Assembly: GCA_963556695.1 (NCBI GenBank)
Contig: CAUWAG010000020.1
Location: forward strand, 868,001 to 932,000
Source: Anthostomella pinea
Lineage: Eukaryota; Ascomycota; Sordariomycetes; Xylariales; Xylariaceae
Reading direction: 5' to 3'
Length of the DNA: 64,000 bases
The notes beneath the pieces were generated by a model. It was given only the letters and a program-made list of their open reading frames with translations, searched no databases and had not been told where the DNA came from. Made by a program: the position numbers and the translations under genes. This document shows, piece after piece, positions 31,459-42,204 of the stretch. How positions within the stretch are numbered: position 1 is the first letter of the stretch; each line of letters begins with the position of its first letter.

Positions 31459-32670
31459 ATGAAAGAACCACACTTGCAGTTGTTCAACCCTGTGAACATG
31501 GAGAGGGGCGGATCGTTCCCTCAATTTGCTTTACTGCCGCCAGAGATTCGCATCCAGATATGGAAGCATGCATCACAACGCCACCGCATCATAACCGTGG
31601 GTGTAACGACCCACCGGCGCGGGCTGCAGCGCCCCCGCGCCCACAAGAACCACTTGGGAAAGCCGATAATTGGAGATAGTTGTCGCATCGAGGTGGGAGG
31701 TGCTCAAGTGCTTAGCAAACTGCTAAGAGTAAATCGAGAATCCAGACAGCTCACGCTAGAGGTGCAGCGAGTTCACTTGCCGTGCTTCCTTACAGGAAGA
31801 CTCAAGTCGGAACGAGCAACCTTGCATTTCAACCCCGAACTTGATATCCTTCGGATCACACCATCCACCGACGTAGCTTTCGCCAATTTGGTCTTCGAGC
31901 TCAAGGCCTACGACCCACGCGACGTCGGCCTGCTAAGGTTGGCAGCAGATTTCAACAGCCTCGTACGCATTAGTCAGGTCGAACCCGAAAAGCTTGATCA
32001 GCATATGCAGAGCGCGTTCCGGTCGACCTTGATACAAGTAGAGGAGGTGTTCTTCTGTGTGATCGAACCTACCGGACGGGCCTTTCTAGGCCCCTTGAGC
32101 GGGATCCCGGCGGCAAAGGGTGTGTGGTTCAACCGATCCTATCCGATCCTCGCGGCAACGCCGACCTTTGACCTCATAGCACGAGATCCTCGCCCCATTT
32201 GCGCAGACCTGTGTCGGGTTTTCGCGGGGACCGGCGATCCGCGCAGAATGGCTATGGTTTGGAGCGAGACCCTCAGCAACTGGAATATCCAGCAGCCAGG
32301 TCGACAGGCCCGCTGTAGATACCTCTTAGCCATCGAACGAGGGGAACACCGGGGTAATAACATTGCCTGCCGTCAAGATGCTGAAGATTGGCTTCAGTTG
32401 GAGGACAGGGCGTGGACTAGGAGACAGCGGAAGTACGAGAAACATATACTCAGGTGGGGAGGAAATGTTCCAGTCGAAAGTCCTGACAAGCTGGAGAAGG
32501 CCTCAAGGCCTGCTGTGGGCTTCTGGCTCTTCCCTCTCGAGGCTCTCGGGCCACTACCGAAGGACGAACCCCACGGGGGAAATATACAATTCTTCACGAA
32601 ACAACTGAGGAACATGGCAGGGTACTGGCCAGAACTTGGATTGGCAAGTTTGCCTTTAAAGGGGTGTTGA
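31459..32670 (+). CDS. 2EXR-domain protein
   Basis: Single-exon gene of 403 residues. The N-terminal FPQFALLPPEIRIQIWKHA block (about residues 20-38) is the hallmark of the fungal 2EXR domain, which is often found in expanded, lineage-specific families. LSKLLRVNRESRQLTLE (about residues 90-106) is the second conserved part, with a diagnostic N-R-E-S-R. The domain resembles an F-box and is suspected of protein interaction, but no function is established. The rest is mixed alpha/beta with aromatic C-terminal segments. No signal peptide is seen. The context is the composite element upstream and decayed sequence downstream. The start at 31459 has an ACCATG context; an in-frame ATG also occurs at 31498. 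Confidence 0.8.
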   Translation: MKEPHLQLFNPVNMERGGSFPQFALLPPEIRIQIWKHASQRHRIITVGVTTHRRGLQRPRAHKNHLGKPIIGDSCRIEVGGAQVLSKLLRVNRESRQLTLEVQRVHLPCFLTGRLKSERATLHFNPELDILRITPSTDVAFANLVFELKAYDPRDVGLLRLAADFNSLVRISQVEPEKLDQHMQSAFRSTLIQVEEVFFCVIEPTGRAFLGPLSGIPAAKGVWFNRSYPILAATPTFDLIARDPRPICADLCRVFAGTGDPRRMAMVWSETLSNWNIQQPGRQARCRYLLAIERGEHRGNNIACRQDAEDWLQLEDRAWTRRQRKYEKHILRWGGNVPVESPDKLEKASRPAVGFWLFPLEALGPLPKDEPHGGNIQFFTKQLRNMAGYWPELGLASLPLKGC

Positions 32671-34525
32671 TCATCAAACAAGCTCCTCTATATGGTTCTC
32701 CATCTTCTCCTTGAAACAGAAGAAATAGGGTAGATTAACTGTTATAACAGCAGCACTGTATATACAGATATGGTTCACAAGGCATAATAACAGACAACTG
32801 GCACAATGGCACTGTTTAGAACGAGTTACTAGACTGGGACCAAACCACACTGACAAGAAATGGGACCCAGAGAACAGCGTGGGGCCATTTAACACCTTCC
32901 GCACACAGCTCTGCAAGGCACGAGACGCACCCTTTGCCGTATGTAAAGGATCGGCTACGTCAGTCACCAACAAGGTCTTTTGGGAAGGGGAATGCTACAG
33001 ACGGCCCAACTTCTTCACAACCCGAATCCAGAGTCCCAACGAGGACACGATTGTGCTGTTAGTAGGTAAGTTGGGAAGGTCAAGTTGGCCGAGAAAATAG
33101 ATGACCGTTTGAAGCAGGGACGACAAGCAGGAGCACGGACCATAGTCCCGGCGCATATATTAGGGCCCGTGCACCCCCCCAACACCTGGGGTAACCTGTC
33201 ACACATCATTCCGTGGAGGCGTGAGAGGTCGCACAAGCCCGCCTGAAGTGTCTCAAAGTAATCAGTCCATTTGATTCCGCCGCGCTTGCTTGCATCATCT
33301 CATGGCTTTCGACGATGGATATACCAGGAACAAGTCGACGGTGCGGGTGGCACCACTACGGTCAACTGATGCGTAACCTGTTCATGCATTATTGCTGACA
33401 ACATGACGCGCGGCAAGGTGTCGTTCCGTGATAGATTCCGGCAGGTTTTTTCGGTAGGATCTTGACCTGGGCGGTCGAGACGTGACAGTTTGAAAGTGTA
33501 TTAAATGGCTGCTTCGTCCCGATTGCTTCTACCATACACCGAGTAGTTGTTGGAATCTAGGGGTTCTGGTTCACCCTGAGGTCTCAACGTCACCAATCCT
33601 ACCAAAACCCCATATCTGTCCTTTGTGCTAGGATTGCTGGAAAAGGACACACTGTCCTTTTCCACATACATTGTTTCTGTATTCCTTATATATAAGGACC
33701 TTCTGCCCTTCAGGAACTACTCCTGGTTTCTCTCCTTCAATAGAACACTTTGAAATCTCACAGTAATGCAGGATAGTGCAGATGTTTTACGAATTCAAGA
33801 ACAGGACGGCCACTCCGATGAAAGCTGCGATTGGTCGCAGCCCATATGAGGTAAGGGTTCTTGTTAACAAGCGACTTCTGATTAGGACAAATTTTTTCTG
33901 GACTTGCTACCGAAACTACCAACTTCACAATCAGTGGCAACCCACGTTTGTGCCCAGACCCGGCAAGACGGGAACGTGGCTCTGCAGATGGGAACAATAC
34001 ATTGGTGTCGGGTTTTGATTGGTAACCACCGTGAACACCAGCATTATATGGATAGCTGGAAAGCAAAACTCCACTTTTTCCCCGGGAGCTCGTGATGCAT
34101 GGCTCTAGTATACGAAGCCCATCCCGAGCCCCCTCCGGTGTTTGCTGACGTGCACCTAGATAAGTGCAGACCTCGAGGGTTATCGCTGGTGTCATTGTCG
34201 TTACCCCGGCTTATTGAAGCACCGGCGTAGGCCGGCTGGGAGATCCCGCTCGTCTTTACTTCCTGGTCGGTGTGACAATCAGGCCTGCAGCTGCGCTGGT
34301 CAGGGCTGATGGGTTGAAATATCTAGATTCAACGATATCTAAGGAAGAAGAGGCAAGGTCGGAAGAGAAGGGGGAAGCTAGAGGTATATATGTACATAAA
34401 TATGTGGAGGTATTATGTAATACCGTAACAGTCGGTCGTAGGCTTCTTTGCATTGCCCTGGGAGCCACCGCTTTCCCTTTGGCCCACCAAATTCCCTCCA
34501 CGCGACATACCTGCCAACTTGGCCG
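32671..34525. other. gene-poor spacer
   Basis: No intact gene seen. Around 33690-33767 there is TATATATAAGG, a CT-rich leader and the TTTGAAATCTCACAGTA block also found at 26304-26320. A plus-strand frame from about 33776 to 34018 follows but shows no recognisable family. Confidence 0.4.
33690..33767 (+). promoter_or_regulatory. TATA box plus leader, second copy of shared block
   Basis: CCTTATATATAAGG is a near-perfect palindrome with a TATA core, followed 40-60 bases later by TTCAATAGAACACTTTGAAATCTCACAGTA. The last part matches the block at 26290-26320. This looks like a core promoter without an obvious intact product. Confidence 0.4.
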
Positions 34526-34829
34526 CAGGGTCGAAGCTTATGTAGACCAGCGCTTTGAGTCCCTTTGCGTCTTCACTGGTGGCGTAGACCACTGAGCGTT
34601 CGTCACCGGCAGCAGTAACGTAACCTTGATGGCCAGGTGGATTCAGCAACTGATAGATCGATTCCAAACAAGGATCCGGACGTTATGGATTCTTCCTTGG
34701 TGGCCAGGTGTATATCTCGTTCTCCTGATAGATTTGCTTGATCTTGTCTTCAAGGTCGAGGCTGTCCTCGGAGAGTGGTAATAGCTAATCTGTGAGCCTG
34801 GATGTCCCAGCCATGTATCAGCACTTACT
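34525..34829 (-). pseudogene. exon remnants, possibly alpha/beta-hydrolase derived
   Basis: Two short conserved-looking pieces on the minus strand. Piece 1 (34829 upstream into 34784..34683, joined over a 44-base intron with a GTAAGT donor) reads PKYPEYNK, then LLPLSEDSLDLEDKIKQIY and a tail ending PPRKNP before a TAA. Piece 2 (from about 34667 down to a GTATGT donor near 34525) contains GYVTAAGDERSVVYATSEDA and KALVYISFDPAAKLA. That resembles the nucleophile-adjacent strand of alpha/beta hydrolases (VKALVYIAAFAP-type), but the GxSxG serine motif is absent. The two pieces are not joinable in one frame. I treat them as relics; they may come from different genes. Confidence 0.3.
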
Positions 34830-35092
34830 TTGTTGTATTCCGGGTACTTTGGGAAGTATTAGGATGGCGATGTTCATCAGCCTATATATCTGTATCTAAT
34901 CAATGGTGACCCTGACTGCTTTAGGGCTTCTTCTTCTTGTTTGTTCATTTGCCATTTTTACACAAGGGCTCGCCGCCCGGGCCACTTTCTGGTTTGCGAG
35001 GTCCGCGGGGACTTGGTGTAGAGGATGACGACGCAGCCGGTATATCTTCCTCCAGGGCCGAGCTGGTGTTATAGCTGATTTCTGTTTGCAAA

Positions 35093-35476
35093 TCAGGTAA
35101 CAATATCTCCCGGCTCGAAATCGAGGTCGCTATACAGAATTAGGGACACAGCACATGACGAGGCCAAATGTATCTTACAAGATTGGGTGCAGTTGCTGCA
35201 GCATCCGTGCGAACAAGGCGCATCCATAGCCTGGACATGGCCAGTGTCTGTATTGTATCCCAGTCTGTGTGTTATTGCGGTGCACCAGCCTTGCGTGTCG
35301 GGGCCTTGGCCACACACACAGCAAATCCAGCTGCCACTAAACATCTTGAAGCTGCAACCCTGCAGTGGGCAGTCGACCACTCCCCCTATTTCAATGGCCA
35401 GCCTTCGCACATCACTTTCTTCCACCGACGCCTCTGGATTCGAACTATTTTGAGAAGTGACCCCTCTGAGATACAC
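35093..35476 (-). CDS. small cysteine-rich, putative zinc-binding protein
   Basis: Not assigned to a named family. The frame contains VVDCPLQGCSFKMFSGSWICC, then VCGQGPDTQGWC and a CSHGCCSNCTQ cluster. That is the W-x-C-C-x-C ... C-x-H-x-C-C-x-x-C arrangement seen in small zinc-ribbon-like proteins of filamentous fungi. A donor TTGTAAGA is present at 35178, followed downstream by CCTGATTTGCAAACAG, so a second exon near 35049..34951 (ending with a short basic tail) is plausible. With the simplest joint the frame would hit a stop, so the 3' structure is unresolved. The first in-frame codon is GTG, not ATG, and an in-frame TAA precedes it, so a 5' exon is probably missing from the model. Confidence 0.45.
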   Translation of the reverse strand: MYLRGVTSQNSSNPEASVEESDVRRLAIEIGGVVDCPLQGCSFKMFSGSWICCVCGQGPDTQGWCTAITHRLGYNTDTGHVQAMDAPCSHGCCSNCTQSCKIHLASSCAVSLILYSDLDFEPGDIVT

Positions 35477-36000
35477 GGCTTAGTCGCTGCTCGCCTCGAG
35501 CAGCAAAGAATTCAATTCACGCATAATTGTTCCTAATGTTTGTTTGTTTGTTTTGTATTTATCGTGGGTGCAGTCCCTCAACAGGGCAAACCACGCCTCC
35601 CAGAGCCATTGCATCGCAAGGTTATAGAGGTGTCAGTCTAGATACATTCAGATCCGCGCACGAGCCTATCCTCGCTGTAGCGGTACCAATCTGGAGTGTC
35701 CAGATGGTTTTAGTCAATACCCAAACACGATTCCGTCAGAAAAACCTCCTGTCCAGTGACTAAGCGACCCAGTGAACCTCAGTACTCTGGTGTACACATC
35801 GTTCCAGTAGCCGTTCGATATATGTCGCATTAGTGGGTGAAATAGGTGTTTGTTATCTGCTGGCGAGGGAAACCACAAGGGGAAAAACCTCGCAGGAGTG
35901 GGTATTGTGGAGACAAGCTGCTTGGCTATCGGGCTCTGCGATAAGGGGCCTCTCCACTGTCGTGTGCTGGTTATCGACTCGCACAAGCCGGGTCAGAAGG

Positions 36001-36093
36001 GGGCCATAGCAGGATTCGAACCCACTTGTTCTCGTCGCCCACCGCACAAACGAGAACACAACCAGGCGCATTTGACCATTGCGCCATACGGCC
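36001..36093 (-). tRNA. tRNA-like gene with extended internal hairpin
   Basis: Perfect 7-bp acceptor stem (GGCCGTA with TATGGCC, one G-T). There is an A box (TGGCGCAATGG), a 4-bp D stem (GCGC/GCGC) and a perfect B box (GGTTCGAATCC) in a T arm with two wobble pairs. The 39 bases between the D arm and the T arm are too long for a plain anticodon arm and variable loop. They fold as a 9-bp hairpin (TGTTCTCGT/ACGAGAACA) around a 14-base loop. Either an intron disturbs the anticodon arm or this is a tRNA-derived relic. I cannot assign the anticodon, and there is no T-run directly 3' on the minus strand. The opening GGCCGTATGGCG(C)AATGGT resembles fungal arginine tRNAs. Confidence 0.5.
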
Positions 36094-36617
36094 AAATTGT
36101 TCCTAATTGGCCATTTTTCCTACGCGTCATCTCGAGGTGCCCTGTTGTGGCCGCTGTGGCTGTGTCAATGTGGCTTGGCCTTCTCCATCCTCCACGCCCC
36201 ATTTTCTGTGGTGGCCTTGGCCTCCCAACCTTCCAATCCCTCCATCATCCAGCCATTTGCCTACTGCCAACAACTTCAACCAACCTCATCGCTAATAGTC
36301 ACCCGCCAGACTTGTGCTGGCGCCCTTGCTCGGTCCCTACTGTTACCACTTGTCACGATCATCCAGTCTAGCAATCCACCACTGCGAGTCTTGCACCGAC
36401 AAGCCCAACCTCGGACCTCGGGTTGGCCCGCTGCTTGGTACGAGTGGGTGTCTTGCCAGTTGCCGGCCTTCGTCTACTTCTGTTAGATTCATCTACTGAC
36501 CTTTGCCGCTACCTAGGCCGACTCGCCTTCCCTCCCGCCGCTTGCCCCGTCGCGCAACCGCGCTTCTTCCCCAAGTCACACCCAATCCCCTCCCGACATG
36601 GCAGCGCATCCGCCATC

Positions 36618-37238
36618 ATGAGCTCGCCGAACTTCCAGACCGCGCGTGTCCGCATCGCCATGGCTGCCCAGTGCCCTACGTGCAACAAAGACCACATTGT
36701 CCTTGGACGCACCGCGTGGGTAGAGTGTGGCAGCGAGGAGAAGCTCTAGATAAGCTTGTACCTGGAGGCACTATTGGGCGTCGAGTCTCGCTATCCGTGT
36801 TGATACCTAGCTAACTTGGCCTGTAGCCCCTAATCCTTCAACATTAATGGCATCTGCGATGTTGTCAACCTCCGTCCTCCATACCACGTCACCCGCGAAA
36901 TTCGCAACGCTGGTGGCGACGTGGATATCCAACAGCTGCACGTCTACCGCTCGGAAGACGACTTCTCCCTGAGCTGCACCATGGCCGCGATACGCGCGTC
37001 GTCTGCGCAGTTTCGAAACCGGCTTCACCCTGGTACCGCCCCTGAGGTATTGGGCAAGCTCCTCTTGGCCGTCGAGGAACAGAATCGCGCCATGGACATG
37101 ATCGTGCCCGAGGTAGCCGCTCGGCGCCGCGACGAGGCGACATGGGCCGCGGAGGTCGACTATCAACTTCCTGGCTTGCGACACCCAGAGTTGGTGGGTC
37201 GAGCACAGTACGGAAGGCCTCATTTCGTCTGTTGCTGA
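36618..37238 (+). pseudogene. unassigned gene or relic in two parts
   Basis: A pyrimidine-rich leader (36500-36600) precedes ATG 36618. The first part encodes 43 residues with a CPTCNKDH motif and stops at 36749. A donor GTGGGT (36716) and an acceptor CTAACTTGGCCTGTAG (ends 36827) could define an intron. All three joint phases, however, reach a stop soon after or use a frame other than the long one. The long frame starts just after a TAA and reads FNINGICDVVNLRPPY, then GGDVDIQQLHVYRSEDDFSL, and ends at 37238. It is protein-like and GC3-rich. The first ATG in that frame is 36981 (CACCATGG), which would give an 85-residue protein. I suspect one frame break; function unknown. Confidence 0.35.
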
Positions 37239-39418
37239 ACAGCGGCACCGACTTGTTGGAAACCTCCTTCCGGTCCTGGCCGGATGGCGACAGAAGTCTG
37301 TCGAACTGCCTTCCCAACGCTTCCCTTGCCCTGCTTGTGTCGAGTCACGCTGATTACTTGGGGGGGGCATCTGGACGTGGCGAGATACCTTCTGGAGTCG
37401 ACGGTGGCATATATGGTTGCGGTCTGGATGAGCAGTCCCGCATGTTGTGGTTGATGGCCGAGCCGGCGTTGTGTTACAGGTGGTGGCAACTTCAAAGCGA
37501 TGCATTCTAAGCGAGACCTGGTGGACTGTTGTGCTGTGTTTGCATTCCTCTCGAGACACATGTACTGGCATACTGGGCCGAATAAGAACATTCATCACAT
37601 AGAACATCCACTCTCAAATAGTGGCCGCGTGCTGAAGATGTCCCCTCTTCATACTATTTTGTATCTCTCTGCTTTCGTGAACGTAAGACCTCTCGCTGGT
37701 GTTGGGGAGGCAAGAAGCCGGTAACGACGCAGCCAGATAAAACAGTCATTGGATGATTTTGGAAGCATAGGGACATGTCTTGTCTAGAGCTCGTTCTTTC
37801 GTCGGGTCGGAGTAGGCACGGCCCCATGTATAAGCGCACTAATACATACCACCCTTTTCGATGCATATTATCACGGCGAGCGTACCGGGGAGCTGGGACA
37901 TGGCCTGCAGCAAGCAGCTATTACTCTATTGACGAGAATATCAAGACTAGAGAGGAAAAGAAGAGAGAGAAAGATAGGTACAGTGGGAGGTTGTCCCTTT
38001 AAGGGGATCCTCTGGTCAGATCCTTCCCTTATTGGGAGGTATCGGCTTGTCATGTGGGAAGGTCCGTGCAGGCCGTCACACATATCGTAGAAGGGTTTAT
38101 GCAGTTTTCTGACCAGGTAGGCACATCAGGATAGGGGCCCCGAAAAACATATTGTCTTGTCTGCATAGGTCGTGATCTACCTGCGTCCTGGAACCTTGGA
38201 CTGTGTGGCTACTATAGGCGGAAGATCTTAAACGACACACCTCGATTCCCAGACCCTAGTCCAAGCACAAGCAGTATGCAGGCAAGGATGAATCCTAGGG
38301 TAGAAAAACAGTGGTCCTGGGGACAAGCATATCAGTCTTTCAAGTATGGGACGTTGAACAACACACACAGTCATAGTTGGTTGTCTTCTCTACAGTGTGA
38401 TATGCAGGGTGAACCGGAAAAGGACGCGGCAGCCTCCCGCATGCTGCGATTGTATCCTGCTCAACATCAAGTCTATCTCATCTGGAGGCTTTACAGACAT
38501 CATTACACATTGAGGTTTAGGGGTTCAACAAACGGGGCGCCCGCTAAAAGCACGACATCAGCCTGCAGTCAAGCATGACCCTTCTGAGCCTTATAGTTGA
38601 TTAGGAGCTAGCAAGTTCTAATGGCACGCTCTTTCGGCTCTTCTTCGGAGCTTGGTGAAGTGACCAGAGAAAGTCAAAGCCACTGGATGCTCTGTGCACT
38701 GGCATCACTGGCGTGCCCATCACAGACAAACAAGACTCGCAGACAAACCGACACCTCAGCGCTCTTCCTGTTTGCCTGAGCACCTGAGATGAATTCTCAT
38801 GCATGCCAAGCAGCTCTAATTTCATGCCTGGATATTGGCACTTAAGGTAGATAGCTGATTGGACTCTCACCTATGCCCTGTCATATCCTTGTCATGTCAG
38901 CGCTTCAACTGGCCAGCTAATGGGACACTCACTTATTCCATATGTCACATCCTTGTCTGTGTTTGACCAACCGACTGGCCACGTTCAAAACGGGATACAA
39001 ACGTGAAAGATATGAAGTGTGCCCATTTCTCTCTTGGTATAGCCGCCCGTATGCAGCTGGCTCGAGGTCCGTGCTGTGTGCTCTGCCTGAGGCAACCGGT
39101 TTCCAACTCAATACCACCATAGATAAACGGTCATGATTCCCACAGACATGTCCTAATACCGCTGGATTAGTAGTTGGGTCGGTGACGACCAGCGGATCCC
39201 CGGTGTTGTATGTTTTGCACTTTGATTTCTTTTTTTAGCATGCTATTTCGTTTTGCCGCTATTTCTGTGCCGTAAGAGGGATTGATATGACGTGTGTCGA
39301 GATGTGAAGGTATGCCGCACTGCGGTTTATCTCCGCCGTGGTATACAACACCGAGAACCGCGATATCTTCATCTTTTTTGCGCCAGTATACGGTATCTCG
39401 GTGCTGCAGGCTCGCCTC
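37239..39418. other. gene-poor spacer
   Basis: No gene supported over about 2.2 kb. Frames in this stretch are short, and none shows a recognisable motif, splice set or signal peptide. Confidence 0.45.
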
Positions 39419-40733
39419 TCACCATGGCGGCATGGGGGCCATTTCGACAGCGCGTTGTTCTTGCACAATTGTCGCTGGAATGATTGACGATATTACAATC
39501 CAGTGGTGCCTCATCATCGGGGCGTATCCGTAGGCCTCAGATGGCTGAAAGTTCTTCGCCACAGTCGGGCTAGGCATCGCGACCACGGCCGATGAAGACG
39601 CCTCACTCAATCGCCCGTACCCTTCATGTTCAAAGCCCCAACGTGTCACCATGGGACCGCGCACGCTGCGGACTGGGCGCGACTCCCATGGTCGGCGGAG
39701 GCGCTTCAGTGTATTGCCCACATCCTTCGCCTCTCTGGGGATTCCCTAGAGCACTACCGGTAGGCGTTATGTCATCGAACCGCCAATGCCTCGGGCTAGA
39801 CACGGCCACCACGGTCGACGAGGACGCCTCGCTGAACCGCCCATAGCCATCCGGCCTCTGGAATTGTGACGGACTCGTCGCCTCGATATCCGTATACTTG
39901 GTCCTTTCGATGACGATGGGCGGGCGCGAATCCGACTCCGGTGCGACAACTTCTTTGGGGCGGACTATGTTGAGCGACATTTGTCGTACATCGCGATGTG
40001 GTGGTACTCGGCCAAACATCATGCAGAATCCCCCAATCGAGTACTCCGTCCATCGTACCTGGCACGAAAGGAGGGAGCTGTTGCGGATTGCCTGCGGCAC
40101 CTCGGCCGATGAGCTACATACCAGGTACCTATACCTAGCCAGTTCAATCGAAACACGAGCCTGGTCGCTTGGGTCCTCGACTCTACTCACCATACAAGCT
40201 CGGCTCCTTGGATCGACTCGATAGAGCCCATTGAAGACGGTCAAACCCGGCCTCGAAATAGCAGGCGGCATCCTCAGCGACCTCGGTGTGTCGCTTCAAG
40301 AGCATCCACCCTGCCATCTGATGCGTTGATCCCATCAGCGGTCTGTCGCTCGTCTGTCGCTGTCGCAGACATCCCTCCTGCGCAGCACGAGATCTCATGA
40401 TATCAACCTCGATAGCCACGGTACTTAAAGTGTGTCGGTCGACCATTAGACGTGTTCCACATCACCTCCCACAAGTCTCGATACTGGAAGAGGTGCTCTA
40501 TTCTGCATCATACGTAAGTGCAGTACAATATGCGCTGACCTCAAGCTAAACGACACAAACGAAACACATACCTGTTCTCGTGCTGAATTCGCCGTCGCTG
40601 CAGCAAAAAGGCCAACTAGCACAATACCTTCATAGGTAGCCAGTAAGCTTGCATTTGACATAAAGATATACCATAACCCTTCCGTCAGGTTGCGCCAAAG
40701 AGTTCGCAATTCGAAAATCTCATCTGATTGCAA
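39419..40733 (-). CDS. hypothetical protein with three C-terminal repeats, structure uncertain
   Basis: Not recognised. The first exon ends at a GTATGT donor after SAREQ and contains a hydrophobic stretch (LLATYEGIVLVGLFAAATA) that could be a membrane segment; the first ATG in it is at 40661. Further exons probably lie at 40446-40210 and from about 40130 downward. I favour a GTATGG donor with a CTGGCTAG acceptor, because that joint keeps frame. The C-terminal part has repeats built on GYGRFSEASSSTVVAVSSP (A), GCGQYTEAPPPTMGVAPSP (B) and GYGRLSEASSSAVVAMPSP (C), about 41 residues apart. Copy C is in a different frame from A and B, behind a TGA, so the 3' end has either lost frame or decayed. 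Could be a pseudogene. Confidence 0.35.
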
Positions 40734-40996
40734 CGGATTCGAACTTTGAAATTATAGTTACTGTGAGGAACTTTTAACCTTCATGAGCACGTTTCCTAAG
40801 CCACGTGGGTTAGGCCAGGTTGAGTCACAGGCCGCAACATTTTCTCCAAAACTATTAAACGCAAGAATAATACCTGTTCTTCTGCCGCCCTCTCGCCAGA
40901 ACGATAATCACTCTTCAACACAACTACAAACAACGACTCACTATCAACGCAACACCGCCCACCGAACAACTACCAACTGCAAAAAACTGAGCAGTC

Positions 40997-42017
40997 ATGG
41001 ACTTCTACCACGAAAGCCTTCAAGGCCCCCTAAAGCGGATCGGAGCTGGTTTCTGCGGTACCGTATGGGCAGAAGCAAGTACACTGTCAGCACGAGCCTC
41101 AGCAGCAGCACCAGCAGCCATCAAGCGCGAAGACGGCGGATCGGGGCGGTCTCTACTCAATGACACCCAGATATACCAACAACTGCTAGGAGCCCTCCAG
41201 GCGTGTCCGGCAGACATTCGCTCCTTCCGAGTACCGAAATGGCACGCCTATATTCAGAACACGGACGATCGCATTTGGGGTCATGGTCGCCAGCTCCTAT
41301 CCCAGTTTCCAGCAGGATATTCGCCATGCAACGTGCTGGTCACAGAGAGAATCCCGCCCGTGCCCGAAGCAGTCCGGCATTTCCTCGTCGACCGGTACTG
41401 CCCGCCGGCCTTGAGACCAACCATCAAAGGCGACAGGAACGACGACGACTGCCTGATCAGGCCATATATAGGCCGTCGGTGGAGAGGTCGAGGGAGTTCC
41501 AGACTCCCAAGCTTCAGCCTCCGGAATTATCCTCTCCACATCGATCAAATGGAGGATTTGGGGCTCGGCATCTACGAGTACGCGACGTGGGTAGCGAATG
41601 CACTGGTCAGCGCGGATCGATGCGAACGATGTAGAATACGTTCTCGCGCCTGCGCCAGCCTCATCGGTTTCAACGGGAGGAGGATCGGAGTCGGAGTCGG
41701 GCAGCTCGCCGTCGCCTCTGGGCGATCACTGCCTATGGATACTCGACTTCGACTGCTGCAGGGTAATCACCATGGACGAAGAAGGCCTCCAACGAACCGC
41801 CCAAGCATTCTGGAAGAACGACCCATTCTATCCGCGGCCAGGGCGCGAAGACGAGCGCGATGTCGAACTGTAGAAGCATTTCAGACGTGCGTTCCAAGGC
41901 GCGAGCACAAGGATTTTCGAGGCCCTGGAAGTGCGGGATATCCACGTACCACAGCACCTCCCAGGAAGCCTCATGGACTTGATTGAGTTGGGTCCAAGGC
42001 GTCTGGGTGGTGGATGA
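40997..42017 (+). pseudogene. DUF3669-type kinase-like gene, frameshift plus nonsense
   Basis: Intact start (MDFYHESLQGPLKRIGAGFC) with GTVWAE and IKREDGGSGRSLLND, the remnant glycine-loop and lysine region of this kinase-like fungal family. These are followed by LVTERIPPVP, DCLIRPYIGRR, FSLRNYPLHIDQMEDLGL and IYEYATWVANAL. There the frame is lost near 41600; the next frame carries on directly with MHWSARIDANDVEYVLAP, LWILDFDCC and FYPRPGREDERDVEL. An in-frame TAG at 41871 sits where related proteins have tryptophan. The same frame then continues with KHFRRAFQ, EALEVRDIHVPQHL and MDLIE to 42017. TGG to TAG is a CpA-to-TpA change on the other strand, as in RIP. Family assignment is from remembered motif order and is fairly sure. 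Confidence 0.75.
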
Positions 42018-42204
42018 CTGGTACCTACGGCATCTTCATATACGCTTGTCCTAGCCCGAGTCTTCGGTCTTGAAACACCAAAGCATATCAGGTCGACGTG
42101 GGAGAGTTAAACCAGTGCCTTAATCTAATCAACTCATATGGGATTCGTAAGCTCAAGTACTCTCTCTGCTCTCCTATTCCGCAACTATCTAACGTAAAGA
42201 ATCA

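Noticed and set aside
36807..37607. 266-codon minus-strand ORF
   Set aside because: It mirrors a GC3-rich plus-strand frame, has no recognisable motif and shows poor amino-acid composition; judged an antisense shadow.
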